A stretch of 64,000 nt of DNA, from assembly GCF_028736155.1 (NCBI RefSeq), contig NZ_CP117879.1:3906001-3970000 (forward strand), written 5' to 3'. Below the pieces are notes generated by a model. That model saw nothing but the letters and a program-made list of their open reading frames with translations. It ran no database searches and was not told where the DNA came from. The translations under genes were made by a program, and so were the position numbers. The stretch's first letter is position 1, and every line of letters starts with the position of its first letter. Source of the DNA: Flavobacterium sp. KACC 22763 (GTDB lineage: Bacteria > Bacteroidota > Bacteroidia > Flavobacteriales > Flavobacteriaceae). Positions 18,956-26,892 of the stretch are shown one piece after another.

Positions 18956-19474
18956 TTATCCGATTTTTGAAATCTGAACATCCAATTGGAACTTTCCATC
19001 AGCTTCATTTCCGTTGATTAATTCAAAAAGCTCTAAAGCTCTTCTTGCGTTTTTCTCTTCTTCTCTTTGCTCAGCTACATACCACATCATAAAGTCTTCA
19101 GTAGCATAATCATTCTCCGCTCTACATTTTGCGATTACTTTATTGATTGCTTGAGTAACTGCAATTTCGTTTTGCAAGGCAATTTCAAATACTTCTCTAA
19201 AAGAAGCAAATTCTTGTTGCACTTCTGGAACAGATGGTGTTATTGCAATCCCTCCCATGTCGGTAATATATTTGAAAACTTTTAGAAAATGCTCTCTTTC
19301 TTCTTCGGCTTGCTTGTACAAATAAGACGCTGTATTTGCGTAACCGTTTCTATCTAACCATGCTGCCATAGCTAAATATTTGTTTGAAGCGTCGCTTTCT
19401 ATTTTTGCCTGTAAGTTCAATATATTTTCGATTCCTTCAACTAATGAAGTACTTGTTCTTAGTAAATCTTTCAT
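18956..19474 (-). CDS. ftnA: Bacterial ferritin
   Basis: 172 residues forming a four-helix bundle. Ferroxidase-centre ligands are visible: Glu in NLQAKIESDASNKYLAMAAW, the ExxH pair in EEEREHFLK, Glu in EIALQNEIAVTQAINK and the QREEE segment near helix D. No haem-binding Met typical of bacterioferritin is evident, so non-haem ferritin is the better call. It stores iron as ferric mineral in a 24-mer. Single gene with its own terminator, convergent with the S33 peptidase gene. Confidence 0.93.
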   Translation of the reverse strand: MKDLLRTSTSLVEGIENILNLQAKIESDASNKYLAMAAWLDRNGYANTASYLYKQAEEEREHFLKVFKYITDMGGIAITPSVPEVQQEFASFREVFEIALQNEIAVTQAINKVIAKCRAENDYATEDFMMWYVAEQREEEKNARRALELFELINGNEADGKFQLDVQISKIG

Positions 19475-19563
19475 AACCTTTAATTTTTATACGTGTAAAA
19501 TTACAAAAATTAAAGACGGCATCTCTAACTGCCTGAAAATTTGGATTTAATCTAAGTAAGAAT

Positions 19564-19920
19564 CTAAATAAGCTCTACGTTAACAATATTGCAAAGCATA
19601 GAATGCAATGTAAGGGTAAATTTAGTTCCGTTTAATAAATCTCTTAACTGCACTATTTCGCAGATAGTAAGATTTCTGGAAAAATTTCTTTTAGTAGTTT
19701 CAATTAACTGAGCATCTGACTGATCAGACAAGTCATAAAGCATGTTAAGAATGTCAACGCTATTAACCTTTCTTTGAAAAATCAAAAAATCCTGAATTTT
19801 ATAACTTGACACTGTATCAACAAAATTGATAATTATACTATTGGTCAAATCACATTGATAACTGTATCCTTTTTCGGTTTCAAATAATACTTTGGTGGTC
19901 AAATCACTAACTAATGCCAT
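19564..19920 (-). CDS. Hypothetical protein
   Basis: 118 residues, no signal peptide. Short and Leu/Ile/Thr-rich with segments SIIINFVDTVSSYKIQDFLI and CEIVQLRDLLNGTKFTLTLHSMLC; the second half could be a helical pair. No family recognised. A -7-like element (minus TATTTTTG at 19951-19944) sits just before the ATG, supporting expression as a single gene upstream of ferritin. Confidence 0.7.
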   Translation of the reverse strand: MALVSDLTTKVLFETEKGYSYQCDLTNSIIINFVDTVSSYKIQDFLIFQRKVNSVDILNMLYDLSDQSDAQLIETTKRNFSRNLTICEIVQLRDLLNGTKFTLTLHSMLCNIVNVELI

Positions 19921-20099
19921 TCTGATAAAATATAATAACGGTGCAAAAATATAGAATTTAAAGCAATTAAATACATAATTAAGACTAATTTAAAATAACA
20001 AAATCATATAATGTTCTTAAAAACAGCTTAAGTACGCTAAAGATTGTAACATTATTCAGCATTATTAGTCTAATTCTAAAAACAAAAAAATTAGAAATT

Positions 20100-20903
20100 A
20101 TGCAAGCGCACGAAATAGATTACCAGATTTTTGGAGAGGAAATGCAATATGTCGAGATAGAGCTAGATCCACAAGAAATTGTAATTGCCGAAGCCGGCAG
20201 TTTTATGATGATGGAAAACAATATCCAAATGGAAACCATTTTTGGAGACGGTTCTCAGCAACAAGGCTCAGGTTTGTTTGGCAAACTTTTAAATGCAGGA
20301 AAAAGAGTTCTTACAGGTGAAAGTTTGTTTATGACCGCATTTTTAAATCAAGGCAATACCAAAAGCAAAGTTTCATTTGCATCGCCTTATCCTGGAAAAA
20401 TTCTTCCGATTGATTTAACCCAATTTCAAGGCAAGTTTATCTGTCAAAAAAGTTCATTTTTATGCGCTGCCAAAGGCGTTTCTGTCGGAATAGAATTCTC
20501 TCAGAAATTAGGTCGCGGATTATTTGGCGGTGAAGGTTTTATCATGCAAAAAATTGAAGGAGACGGAATGGCATTTGTACATTCTGGAGGAACAATGGCC
20601 AAAAAAGAACTGGCTCATGGAGAAGTCCTAAAAGTAGATACGGGATGCATTATTGGCTTTACCAAAGATGTAGATTATGATATTGAATTTATTGGAGGAA
20701 TTAAGAATTCAATTTTTGGTGGCGAAGGATTATTTTATGCCACTTTAAAAGGTCCTGGAACGGTTTACATTCAATCGCTCCCTTTCTCTAGATTGGCTGA
20801 CAGAATTATTGCTTCGGCGCCAAGATCTGGCGGAAACAGTCGCGAAGAAGGGAGTCTTCTTGGCGGATTAGGAAATCTCTTGGACGGTGACAATAGATTT
20901 TAA
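20100..20903 (+). CDS. TIGR00266 / AIM24 family protein
   Basis: 267 residues of the AIM24-like family: repeated glycine-rich beta segments (DPQEIVIAEAGSFMMMENN, FGDGSQQQGSGLFGKLLNAG, ESLFMTAFLNQG, GRGLFGGEGFIMQKIEGDG, FVHSGGTM, SIFGGEGLFYATLKGPG, YIQSLPFSRLADRI). The family forms a double-layer beta trimer and has no agreed bacterial function; the mitochondrial relative supports inner-membrane structure. No membrane helix. Monogenic, with a terminator following. Confidence 0.92.
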   Translation: MQAHEIDYQIFGEEMQYVEIELDPQEIVIAEAGSFMMMENNIQMETIFGDGSQQQGSGLFGKLLNAGKRVLTGESLFMTAFLNQGNTKSKVSFASPYPGKILPIDLTQFQGKFICQKSSFLCAAKGVSVGIEFSQKLGRGLFGGEGFIMQKIEGDGMAFVHSGGTMAKKELAHGEVLKVDTGCIIGFTKDVDYDIEFIGGIKNSIFGGEGLFYATLKGPGTVYIQSLPFSRLADRIIASAPRSGGNSREEGSLLGGLGNLLDGDNRF

Positions 20904-20907
20904 TTAG

Positions 20908-20937
20908 AATGGCTTTCAGAGACGAAAGCCATTTTTT
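20908..20937 (+). terminator. Terminator of the AIM24-family gene
   Basis: AATGGCTTTC (20908-20917) and GAAAGCCATT (20924-20933) with a T run, right after the stop at 20903. Confidence 0.85.
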
Positions 20938-21036
20938 ATTATTCTTCAGGCATCAGTTTGTTATAAATAAATTTATAGCTATTTTAAAGATTTCCCAATT
21001 AAATCAAGACATCACGATATTTTAGTTCAGCTTTCT

Positions 21037-21044
21037 TAACTTTG
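21037..21044 (+). promoter_or_regulatory. -7 element upstream of the alpha/beta hydrolase
   Basis: TAACTTTG matches the Bacteroidota -7 consensus exactly; no good -33 TTG is found at the usual distance. It leaves about 20 bases before the TTG start at 21071. Confidence 0.45.
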
Positions 21045-21070
21045 TATTTCAGAACAAAAAATCTTTCATT

Positions 21071-21847
21071 TTGAAAACGCTTTTATATAAAAATACTAAA
21101 ATATCATACTCAGATTCGGGAACTGGAAACACAATAGTTTTACTTCATGGTTTTCTGGAAAACAAAAAAATGTGGAAAGATTATGTTGATTTTTTCTCAG
21201 AAAAATATCGAGTAGTCACCATCGATTTATTAGGCCACGGCGAATCTGAACCATTGGGTTATGTTCACGAAATGGAAGATAATGCCAATGCAGTAAATGA
21301 AGTTTTGGAATATTTAAAAATTGAAAAAGCTACAATTGTTGGACATTCGATGGGTGGTTATGTTGGCTTGGCTTTCGCCGAATTGTATCCGCAGAAAATT
21401 CAGAAATTGGTTTTATTAAATTCAACTTCAAAAGAAGACAGCGCGGAGAAAAAACTAAACAGAACTCGAGCAATTAAAGCCGTAAAACAAAACTACGTTA
21501 GCTTTGTAAGTTTAGCAATTGCTAATTTATTCAGCGAAAATAATAGAACACGATTAGCGAAAGAAATAGAAGAAGTAAAAACTGAAGCCTTGAAAACACC
21601 TTTACAAGGAATTATTGCTTCTCAAGAAGGTATGAAAATCAGAAAAGATAGAGAATGGCTTTTAAAAGAAAACCGTTTTCCAGTTTTATTGATTCTAGGC
21701 AAAAAAGATCCTGTTTTAAACTACGAAGAAAGCCTTTCGCAAATCGAGGACACAACTGCAGAATTAATTTCTTTTGAGGACGGACACATGAGCCAAATAG
21801 AAAACAAAGAAGAATTAAAAACAGCTTTGTCACATTTCTTTGAATAA
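21071..21847 (+). CDS. Alpha/beta hydrolase
   Basis: 258 residues of the alpha/beta hydrolase fold: oxyanion loop VLLHGFLENKKMW, nucleophile elbow VGHSMGGYVGLAF, Asp in LILGKKDPVL and His in FEDGHMSQIE. The start codon is TTG: no ATG lies between a consensus -7 element at 21037 and this codon, and the protein begins exactly where the family begins. Substrate unknown; short acyl or aryl esters would fit. Monogenic with its own terminator. Confidence 0.88.
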   Translation: MKTLLYKNTKISYSDSGTGNTIVLLHGFLENKKMWKDYVDFFSEKYRVVTIDLLGHGESEPLGYVHEMEDNANAVNEVLEYLKIEKATIVGHSMGGYVGLAFAELYPQKIQKLVLLNSTSKEDSAEKKLNRTRAIKAVKQNYVSFVSLAIANLFSENNRTRLAKEIEEVKTEALKTPLQGIIASQEGMKIRKDREWLLKENRFPVLLILGKKDPVLNYEESLSQIEDTTAELISFEDGHMSQIENKEELKTALSHFFE

Positions 21848-21867
21848 AAATCTAAATAGTAAAATCG

Positions 21868-21907
21868 AAAAAGGCCATTTCTAACCTAGGGTTGAAACAG
21901 CCTTTTT
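21868..21907 (+). terminator. Terminator after the alpha/beta hydrolase gene
   Basis: AAAAAGGC (21868-21875) pairs with GCCTTTTT (21900-21907), with inner TTTC/GAAA pairing. It lies between convergent genes. Confidence 0.7.
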
Positions 21908-21931
21908 CTCATTCTTGGGGGCAAAATATCG

Positions 21932-22306
21932 TTATAACTTTGAAGTAATATCTTTTTTGTATTTGGATAAAGTCGCTCTTGTCAAACCAAGATTTGCTTT
22001 AGTCGAATCTACTGCCAAGTAGATAAAGTATCTTCCGTCTTCAGAAACATCAATAATATGAATCTGATCTGTCAGGGTAATTAAAATATCATTAATTTTT
22101 TGATTTAATCCTAAAGCTTTAATCGCATTTAATTTTGCTTTTACAACTTCTAAATTATAAGCAGAAGCTAATTCTGGATCAAAATCTGATTTTACTGTTA
22201 ACGAACAATAAGACATTCCTGTTTCAACTTCTGTAACAGAAACAGCAATAAATCCGTTAATATTCTCTTTTAAATCGTTTTGAAAGTTTTGCAAAAAATC
22301 TGACAT
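21932..22306 (-). CDS. Roadblock/LC7-like protein, module copy A, second gene
   Basis: 124 residues, cytosolic, with the alternating strand-helix pattern of the Roadblock/LC7 fold (NGFIAVSVTEVETGMSY, a helix ASAYNLEVVKAKLNAIKAL, then ILITLTDQIHIIDVSEDGRY and IYLAVDSTKANLGLTR). By hand alignment about 80 of 124 positions are identical to the protein at 34563-34943, so the two are paralogues. It follows the smaller Roadblock gene by 25 bases and should be co-translated, probably as a heterodimer partner (inference). Roadblock proteins such as MglB regulate small GTPases; none is in the window. Confidence 0.85.
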   Translation of the reverse strand: MSDFLQNFQNDLKENINGFIAVSVTEVETGMSYCSLTVKSDFDPELASAYNLEVVKAKLNAIKALGLNQKINDILITLTDQIHIIDVSEDGRYFIYLAVDSTKANLGLTRATLSKYKKDITSKL

Positions 22307-22331
22307 GTGTATTAAAATATTTGGTTTTAAA

Positions 22332-22652
22332 TTAATTGTTAAAAACAGAATCCATTCTTCTCAGCAATAGCCCCATTTTACTTAAATCTTTAGAAAGCAA
22401 CGCGACGCAATTATCATCTTGATTTTTGCTTGCCACAACAATTCCGTCATTATTTTTGATCATAACTTGTTTAAGATCTCCATTGTTAACGTCTTCAGAC
22501 ATTTCAAGGCACATCTTCAAGATCATTCCGATCATTGCTGCTACATTTCCGTCATATTCTAAATTCACAGACTCGTTTAAGATGCCATCAATATTAAAAC
22601 TTAGCCCAGACTCTGCGCCAGTCTCTTGCACCAGTGTTTGTAAATCAATCAT
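22332..22652 (-). CDS. Roadblock/LC7-domain protein, module copy A, first gene
   Basis: 106 residues with a classical Roadblock/LC7 outline: SGLSFNIDGILNESVNLEYD, helix VAAMIGMILKMCLEMSEDVN, strands LKQVMIKNNDGIVVASK and CVALLSKDLSKMGLLLRRM. Paralogue of 34171-34527 by arrangement and pattern, though more diverged than its partner gene. A perfect -7 element (minus TATCTTTG at 22690-22683) lies about 30 bases before the ATG. Together with the divergent small gene at 22943 it forms a module that recurs inverted near 34 kb. Confidence 0.85.
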   Translation of the reverse strand: MIDLQTLVQETGAESGLSFNIDGILNESVNLEYDGNVAAMIGMILKMCLEMSEDVNNGDLKQVMIKNNDGIVVASKNQDDNCVALLSKDLSKMGLLLRRMDSVFNN

Positions 22653-22682
22653 ATTCTTATTTTGTCATGTTTTTGGAAGCGC

Positions 22683-22690
22683 CAAAGATA
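22683..22690 (-). promoter_or_regulatory. -7 element of Roadblock module A
   Basis: TATCTTTG on the minus strand, a full match to TAnnTTTG; -33 TTG not found at the expected distance. Confidence 0.45.
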
Positions 22691-22892
22691 TTTTAATATT
22701 AGCAATTGTGCGATAAACACTTGTTAAAAAAAGATGCAATATAACGTACTGGCACACTTTTATTTATCACTTAATTAATCCCATTTTTTTGCAAAAAAAA
22801 CGCAAAAAAAATTAACATAAAAAGCAAATAATACTAAAAACGTAACATTTTACTTAACAAAACTCATTTCTAAAATTAACATTTGCAGATTA

Positions 22893-22924
22893 TTGCATTT
22901 CACAAAAGTTTTTCTATAGCTTTG
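22893..22924 (+). promoter_or_regulatory. Promoter of the small basic protein gene (module A)
   Basis: TTG at 22893-22895, 21 bases, TAGCTTTG at 22917-22924, about 18 bases before the ATG at 22943. It also rules out the longer ORF starting at 22883, whose first codons would lie inside the promoter. Confidence 0.65.
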
Positions 22925-22942
22925 CAAAAAAATTTACTAAAA

Positions 22943-23086
22943 ATGAAAACTGTTGACGAATTACGCTTTGACTTAAATGTAAAATTGGAGAAGTTTAGAA
23001 GATTTCGTATTGAAAACGGACACATTAATACTACGGCTTCTGAAGAGAAATCTAAAAAAGGTTTTTTCAAGAAAATATTCAGCTAA
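22943..23086 (+). CDS. Small basic protein of Roadblock module A
   Basis: 47 residues from the ATG at 22943: MKTVDELRFDLNVKLEKFRR, then an acidic-polar linker, ending SKKGFFKKIFS. The first half is an amphipathic, coiled-coil-like helix; the tail is a short basic-aromatic motif that might bind a membrane or a partner. The unrelated-looking 71-residue protein at 33774-33989 shares the same plan (helix with EFEKLRV, tail SKGIFKSISDFFS) and the same divergent position next to a Roadblock pair. Family not recognised. Confidence 0.75.
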   Translation: MKTVDELRFDLNVKLEKFRRFRIENGHINTTASEEKSKKGFFKKIFS

Positions 23087-23092
23087 TAGCGT

Positions 23093-23767
23093 CTAAAAAA
23101 TTGTCGAATTTGCCAGATAACCTTCACTGATAAGTTCGGCTTTTTTATTGATTACCCGCAACTTACCCTCCTTTAACATTCTTAGATCTGTTGCAATTCC
23201 TATCACACTTTTATAATTATGATCGGTAAGGATTATTCCTTTTTCTTCAGAATTTTCTTTAATTAATAGCATTACAATCTCAATCATTTTTGGAGATAAA
23301 CCACTAAACGGTTCATCCAGCAATACAAATTTTGATTGATTAAAAAACATCAATTTAATCTGAAGATAACGTAATTCTCCAAAAGACAAATCCTTAATTT
23401 TTTGATTCAAGAGAGGTTTTAAAAAATCATCTTCGCAAAAAACAAATATTTTTTGTTTATCGACAGACAACCGAATGGTTTGAAAAACCGAAAAATGATT
23501 TGGAATAAATTGGTTTTGATGTAGATAACTAATTTCATTTAACAACACAGAAGAATTATTCTTTGAAATTCCGTTAATAAAAATACTTTTATCTAAAGCA
23601 GGCACTATCCCAAATATAATCTTCAATAATGTAGATTTTCCAGAGCCATTTCTACCAAATAGACCAATTATTTGACCCGTTTCCAATTTCAAATAAATAT
23701 CTGAAAGCAATAATTTATCATTAAAACTTTTTTGAATACCACTTATTTCAAGAATATGCTTTTTCAA
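23093..23767 (-). CDS. ABC transporter ATP-binding protein
   Basis: 224 residues with all ABC motifs: Walker A GRNGSGKST (38-46), a Q-loop region at YLHQNQF, signature LSFGE (127-131, variant of LSGGQ), Walker B KFVLLDEP (146-153) and H-loop His 183 in TDHNYK. Cytosolic ATPase. The only plausible membrane partner is the 83-residue hydrophobic protein overlapping it by 4 bases, much too short for a standard permease, so this may be a regulator-like or incomplete ABC system. Substrate unknown. Confidence 0.93.
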   Translation of the reverse strand: MKKHILEISGIQKSFNDKLLLSDIYLKLETGQIIGLFGRNGSGKSTLLKIIFGIVPALDKSIFINGISKNNSSVLLNEISYLHQNQFIPNHFSVFQTIRLSVDKQKIFVFCEDDFLKPLLNQKIKDLSFGELRYLQIKLMFFNQSKFVLLDEPFSGLSPKMIEIVMLLIKENSEEKGIILTDHNYKSVIGIATDLRMLKEGKLRVINKKAELISEGYLANSTIF

Positions 23768-24015
23768 GATATTTTTTGAATTGAAATTAACGCGACAGCA
23801 AACAAAAATACAAGCGCAAAATTGAGCAAGAAACAGTAAAACAAAAGCCTTCTTTTCGAAAAACCATTATTCATATAAAATAAATATTCATTTTGGCGAT
23901 ACATTTCTTTAAACCCAATACTTGATGCAAAACCTAGTGTGGCTATCATCAATAAAAAATGATCAACTCCCCCAAAAAGAAATGCAATAACAGAGACCGT
24001 CAAATTCACAATCAA
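23764..24015 (-). CDS. Small membrane protein, putative partner of the ABC ATPase
   Basis: 83 residues with two or three hydrophobic helices (MIVNLTVSVIAFLFGG, FLLMIATLGFASSIGF, LLFYCFLLNFALVFLFAVAL) around a charged loop. The start is uncertain: the codon at 24015 is TTG, and the frame stays open upstream without any ATG up to the TAG that ends the AddB-like gene at 24067, which lies in the same frame. The open upstream stretch (SIRKFQNIFEFYKSTL) reads like real protein. A start on a rare codon near 24051 or the TTG is possible. It overlaps the ATPase gene by 4 bases. Confidence 0.65.
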   Translation of the reverse strand: MIVNLTVSVIAFLFGGVDHFLLMIATLGFASSIGFKEMYRQNEYLFYMNNGFSKRRLLFYCFLLNFALVFLFAVALISIQKIS

Positions 24016-24066
24016 AGTTGACTTGTAAAACTCAAATATGTTTTGAAATTTTCTGATAGAAAGAGT

Positions 24067-26829
24067 CTAGATTTTTTCCTCGAAAGGAATATTAACATCA
24101 AAAATTTCTCCCAGTAAATTGGCAATTTCTTCCAAATAATCATCCAATACCTGAGATGTAACTACAACATCTAACTCTTTTTCTTCTTTGAAGCCAAAAG
24201 GCAAAAATCCAGATTTTAAGTTTTTAAACGAAATGATTCCTGCTTCTATCGGAAGTCCCCCTGCTTCTTTCTCAAACATGAAAGCATAAGCCAAGACCTG
24301 AATAATTTTATCGTTTTTAAGCTCCTGTGTTAATCCGTTCCAAGTTTTCAAGATTACATTAGACTTCTCTACTTTTCCAGTCTTATAATCAATAATTCTA
24401 ATTCTTCCGTCTCTGCGTTCTATACGATCTACATTACCTTTAATTAAAACAGGAAATGGCAGTTTTGGATGAGTAAATTCGCGCTCAAAAGTCTGCTCTA
24501 AAGCAACAATCTGAATCGCTTCATTATTTTTCACAGATTCCAACTCCATTTTCAGAAAATTAGAAACATTTCGTTTTGCCACTTCAAAGGCTAGAAGATT
24601 TCTTCCTTTTTTAATTTCTCCTTCCTTATAAACAAGCTTAAACTGCTTCAAAACTTCATCATCCAACAATTTGAAACAATTTAGAAGATCGGTCTCAGAA
24701 ATAAATTTCCCAATAAAAGGTTCATATAGTGCTTTTAAGGTTTCGTGAATAATTGTTCCCAAAGTATTCAAAGCGATATTTTCCTCAACTTCTTCTACTT
24801 CACGGATTCTCAATATTTTTTGAAAGTAAAACTCAATCGGATTTCGTATATAGCTAGTCAAAGCAGAAGGTGAAAAACCATTAATAGCAATTTCTTTCAA
24901 TCTTTCCATTACCAATTCAGATTTAGAAACAGAGATGGGTTCATAAGCCGTATTTGGCAATTCCGGATTATAAATATCAAACGTTATGCTGTGCTTTGAT
25001 TTTTTCTCAACTTCCAATTGCGTAATAAAACGACTCCTTTCACCAGCGTCCAATCCGTCATTTTCAGTATTATAAATCAAATAAATATTTTTAGCCCTCT
25101 GAAGCAAATGATAAAAGTGATAGGTATAGATCGCATCCTTTTCTTTAAATGTCGGAAGCCCCAATTCTCTTTTGACATCATATGGAATAAACGAATTCTG
25201 AGATTTTCCAGCAGGAAATTTCCCTTCATTCATAGAAGTTATGATCACGGTTTCAAAATCTAAAACACGGCTTTCTAAAACCCCCATAATCTGAAGACCG
25301 TGCAATGGTTCACCTTCAAAAGATACTTCGGCCAAGTCTATAATTTGTTTATAAATCGAATAAAGCGTATCGATATTATCAATATGATGATGTTTCGAAT
25401 AATAATTAATAAGCTTATTAATTACTTTAAAAACTCCGTATACAAATGCTTTTGCGATTTTTTCTTCTTCATTATCATTACTAAAATGATCTTTAATCGT
25501 AATTAACAATGTAGAAATATTCTTTAGAACAGCAATTGAACCATTTTCCCATTTTTCAAACAACAAATTAAAAAAACTCGAGGACTCAGGATGGAGTTCT
25601 AAAATTTTATGATGCGTAATAAAAGTATAATTGTTTTCTTTAATAATCCTTACCAGTTTTTGTGCATTGGCATACGGCTCCACCAATGGATGCGTTAAAA
25701 TATCAAGCACATCTTTATAATAAAAAACATAACTGCCCCCTTTACGAGAAAGCGCATTGGTATGCATTTTAAACAATTTAGCAACAAAAATCTGTGACGG
25801 ATTGTTCTTTCCCGAATATCCCATTGTAATATTCAAAGCACCAACAGACGCAGGAAGAGAATACAAAACAGGAACTAATAAATTTTCTTCACCAAGCACA
25901 ACTGCAACTTTATCTAAAGAAGCATCCGGATTTTGATCAATTAAACTCTCAATAATACTTCCAGCAAATTTGGCTTGGCCGATTGTTTTAGGAGTTCCAA
26001 TTACCTGAATGTTTTTGGACTGCGAAAAATCGTCCACAATCCATTCAAAAACATTTCCTTTATAGTGTTTCCAACTTTCTTTAAATCGTCTTAAGAAAAG
26101 TCCAGCATCATGATACGGATCATTTAGAAAGGCTTGGTCTGCATCCCAATAAATCTTTGCCTGATCTAGCGCTAATAAATGCTGCACAATTTTTTCTTCG
26201 GCGGCATTCAAAGCATTGAATCCTGCAAAAATAAAAGTGCGATTTCCGATAGTATTTGAAAAATGATTCAAGTTATTTACTGCTTCTCTATAAATCAGCC
26301 CTTGATATCCAATCGATTTGAACAGCAAATGATTATATAACGACTCGTAATAAACAGGAAGTAATTTCCAGAAATCAATGTAATTTTCAAGAAGCTTCGT
26401 TTTTTGATCCACTTCAAGTCCCCATCTTTTTATATCTTCAATATCTTTTAAATAAGACAGAATGTGTGAAGGATCTAAAAGGTATCTGTCTATTTCATTA
26501 AAATCTTGAAGAAGAGTTTTTGCCCAATTTGCAAATAATTCAAATGACTGTTGATTATTTTTTTCTGTAATAGATAAATATACCTCGTAGAATTCAAACA
26601 ATAGTTCAATTGAATCTATAGCACGAATTGACGCAACATCTTGAACAAAATCTTCTATGCTAGTAATCTGTGGCGCAATTATAGTATTTGAAGTTGCATT
26701 TTTAAGTGCTTCAATCAAGAAAACCTTTGCTCTTTTATTAGGAAGAATTATAGTTATTTCAGAAAGTTTTCCAACATAATCCTGAATCACAACAGAGGCA
26801 ATTTTTTGAAGAAAAGAATCATTTATCAT
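24067..26829 (-). CDS. PD-(D/E)XK nuclease, AddB-like recombination protein
   Basis: 920 residues from the ATG at 26829. A further in-frame ATG 27 bases upstream would lie inside the ompA terminator, so I prefer the shorter form. The N-terminal two thirds is helicase-like but without a Walker A motif (ITIILPNKRAKVFLIEAL), like AddB. The C-terminal nuclease shows VLIKGNVDRIERR, RIIDYKTGKVEKS and a following KIIQVLAYAFMF, the D...DYK...Q..Y pattern of the RecB-like PD-(D/E)XK family. It should pair with the AddA-like protein at 29764-32922 in double-strand-break repair. Confidence 0.9.
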   Translation of the reverse strand: MINDSFLQKIASVVIQDYVGKLSEITIILPNKRAKVFLIEALKNATSNTIIAPQITSIEDFVQDVASIRAIDSIELLFEFYEVYLSITEKNNQQSFELFANWAKTLLQDFNEIDRYLLDPSHILSYLKDIEDIKRWGLEVDQKTKLLENYIDFWKLLPVYYESLYNHLLFKSIGYQGLIYREAVNNLNHFSNTIGNRTFIFAGFNALNAAEEKIVQHLLALDQAKIYWDADQAFLNDPYHDAGLFLRRFKESWKHYKGNVFEWIVDDFSQSKNIQVIGTPKTIGQAKFAGSIIESLIDQNPDASLDKVAVVLGEENLLVPVLYSLPASVGALNITMGYSGKNNPSQIFVAKLFKMHTNALSRKGGSYVFYYKDVLDILTHPLVEPYANAQKLVRIIKENNYTFITHHKILELHPESSSFFNLLFEKWENGSIAVLKNISTLLITIKDHFSNDNEEEKIAKAFVYGVFKVINKLINYYSKHHHIDNIDTLYSIYKQIIDLAEVSFEGEPLHGLQIMGVLESRVLDFETVIITSMNEGKFPAGKSQNSFIPYDVKRELGLPTFKEKDAIYTYHFYHLLQRAKNIYLIYNTENDGLDAGERSRFITQLEVEKKSKHSITFDIYNPELPNTAYEPISVSKSELVMERLKEIAINGFSPSALTSYIRNPIEFYFQKILRIREVEEVEENIALNTLGTIIHETLKALYEPFIGKFISETDLLNCFKLLDDEVLKQFKLVYKEGEIKKGRNLLAFEVAKRNVSNFLKMELESVKNNEAIQIVALEQTFEREFTHPKLPFPVLIKGNVDRIERRDGRIRIIDYKTGKVEKSNVILKTWNGLTQELKNDKIIQVLAYAFMFEKEAGGLPIEAGIISFKNLKSGFLPFGFKEEKELDVVVTSQVLDDYLEEIANLLGEIFDVNIPFEEKI

Positions 26830-26840
26830 AGTATAAAAAT

Positions 26841-26871
26841 AAAAAAAGCCATTCAATTAAGAATGGCTTTT
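26841..26871 (-). terminator. Terminator of the OmpA-family gene
   Basis: On the minus strand AAAAGCCATTC (26871-26861), a 6-base loop, then GAATGGC and seven T (26854-26841). It lies 22 bases past the ompA stop and overlaps the longest possible start of the AddB-like gene. Confidence 0.85.
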
Positions 26872-26892
26872 CATATTTATTTAGAAAACTAA

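Noticed and set aside
22883..22942. Longer start for the small basic protein
   Set aside because: The first codons overlap the -33 and -7 boxes at 22893-22924, so the ATG at 22943 is the start.
26830..26856. Upstream ATG for the AddB-like gene
   Set aside because: It lies inside the ompA terminator stem; the ATG at 26829 begins the conserved protein.
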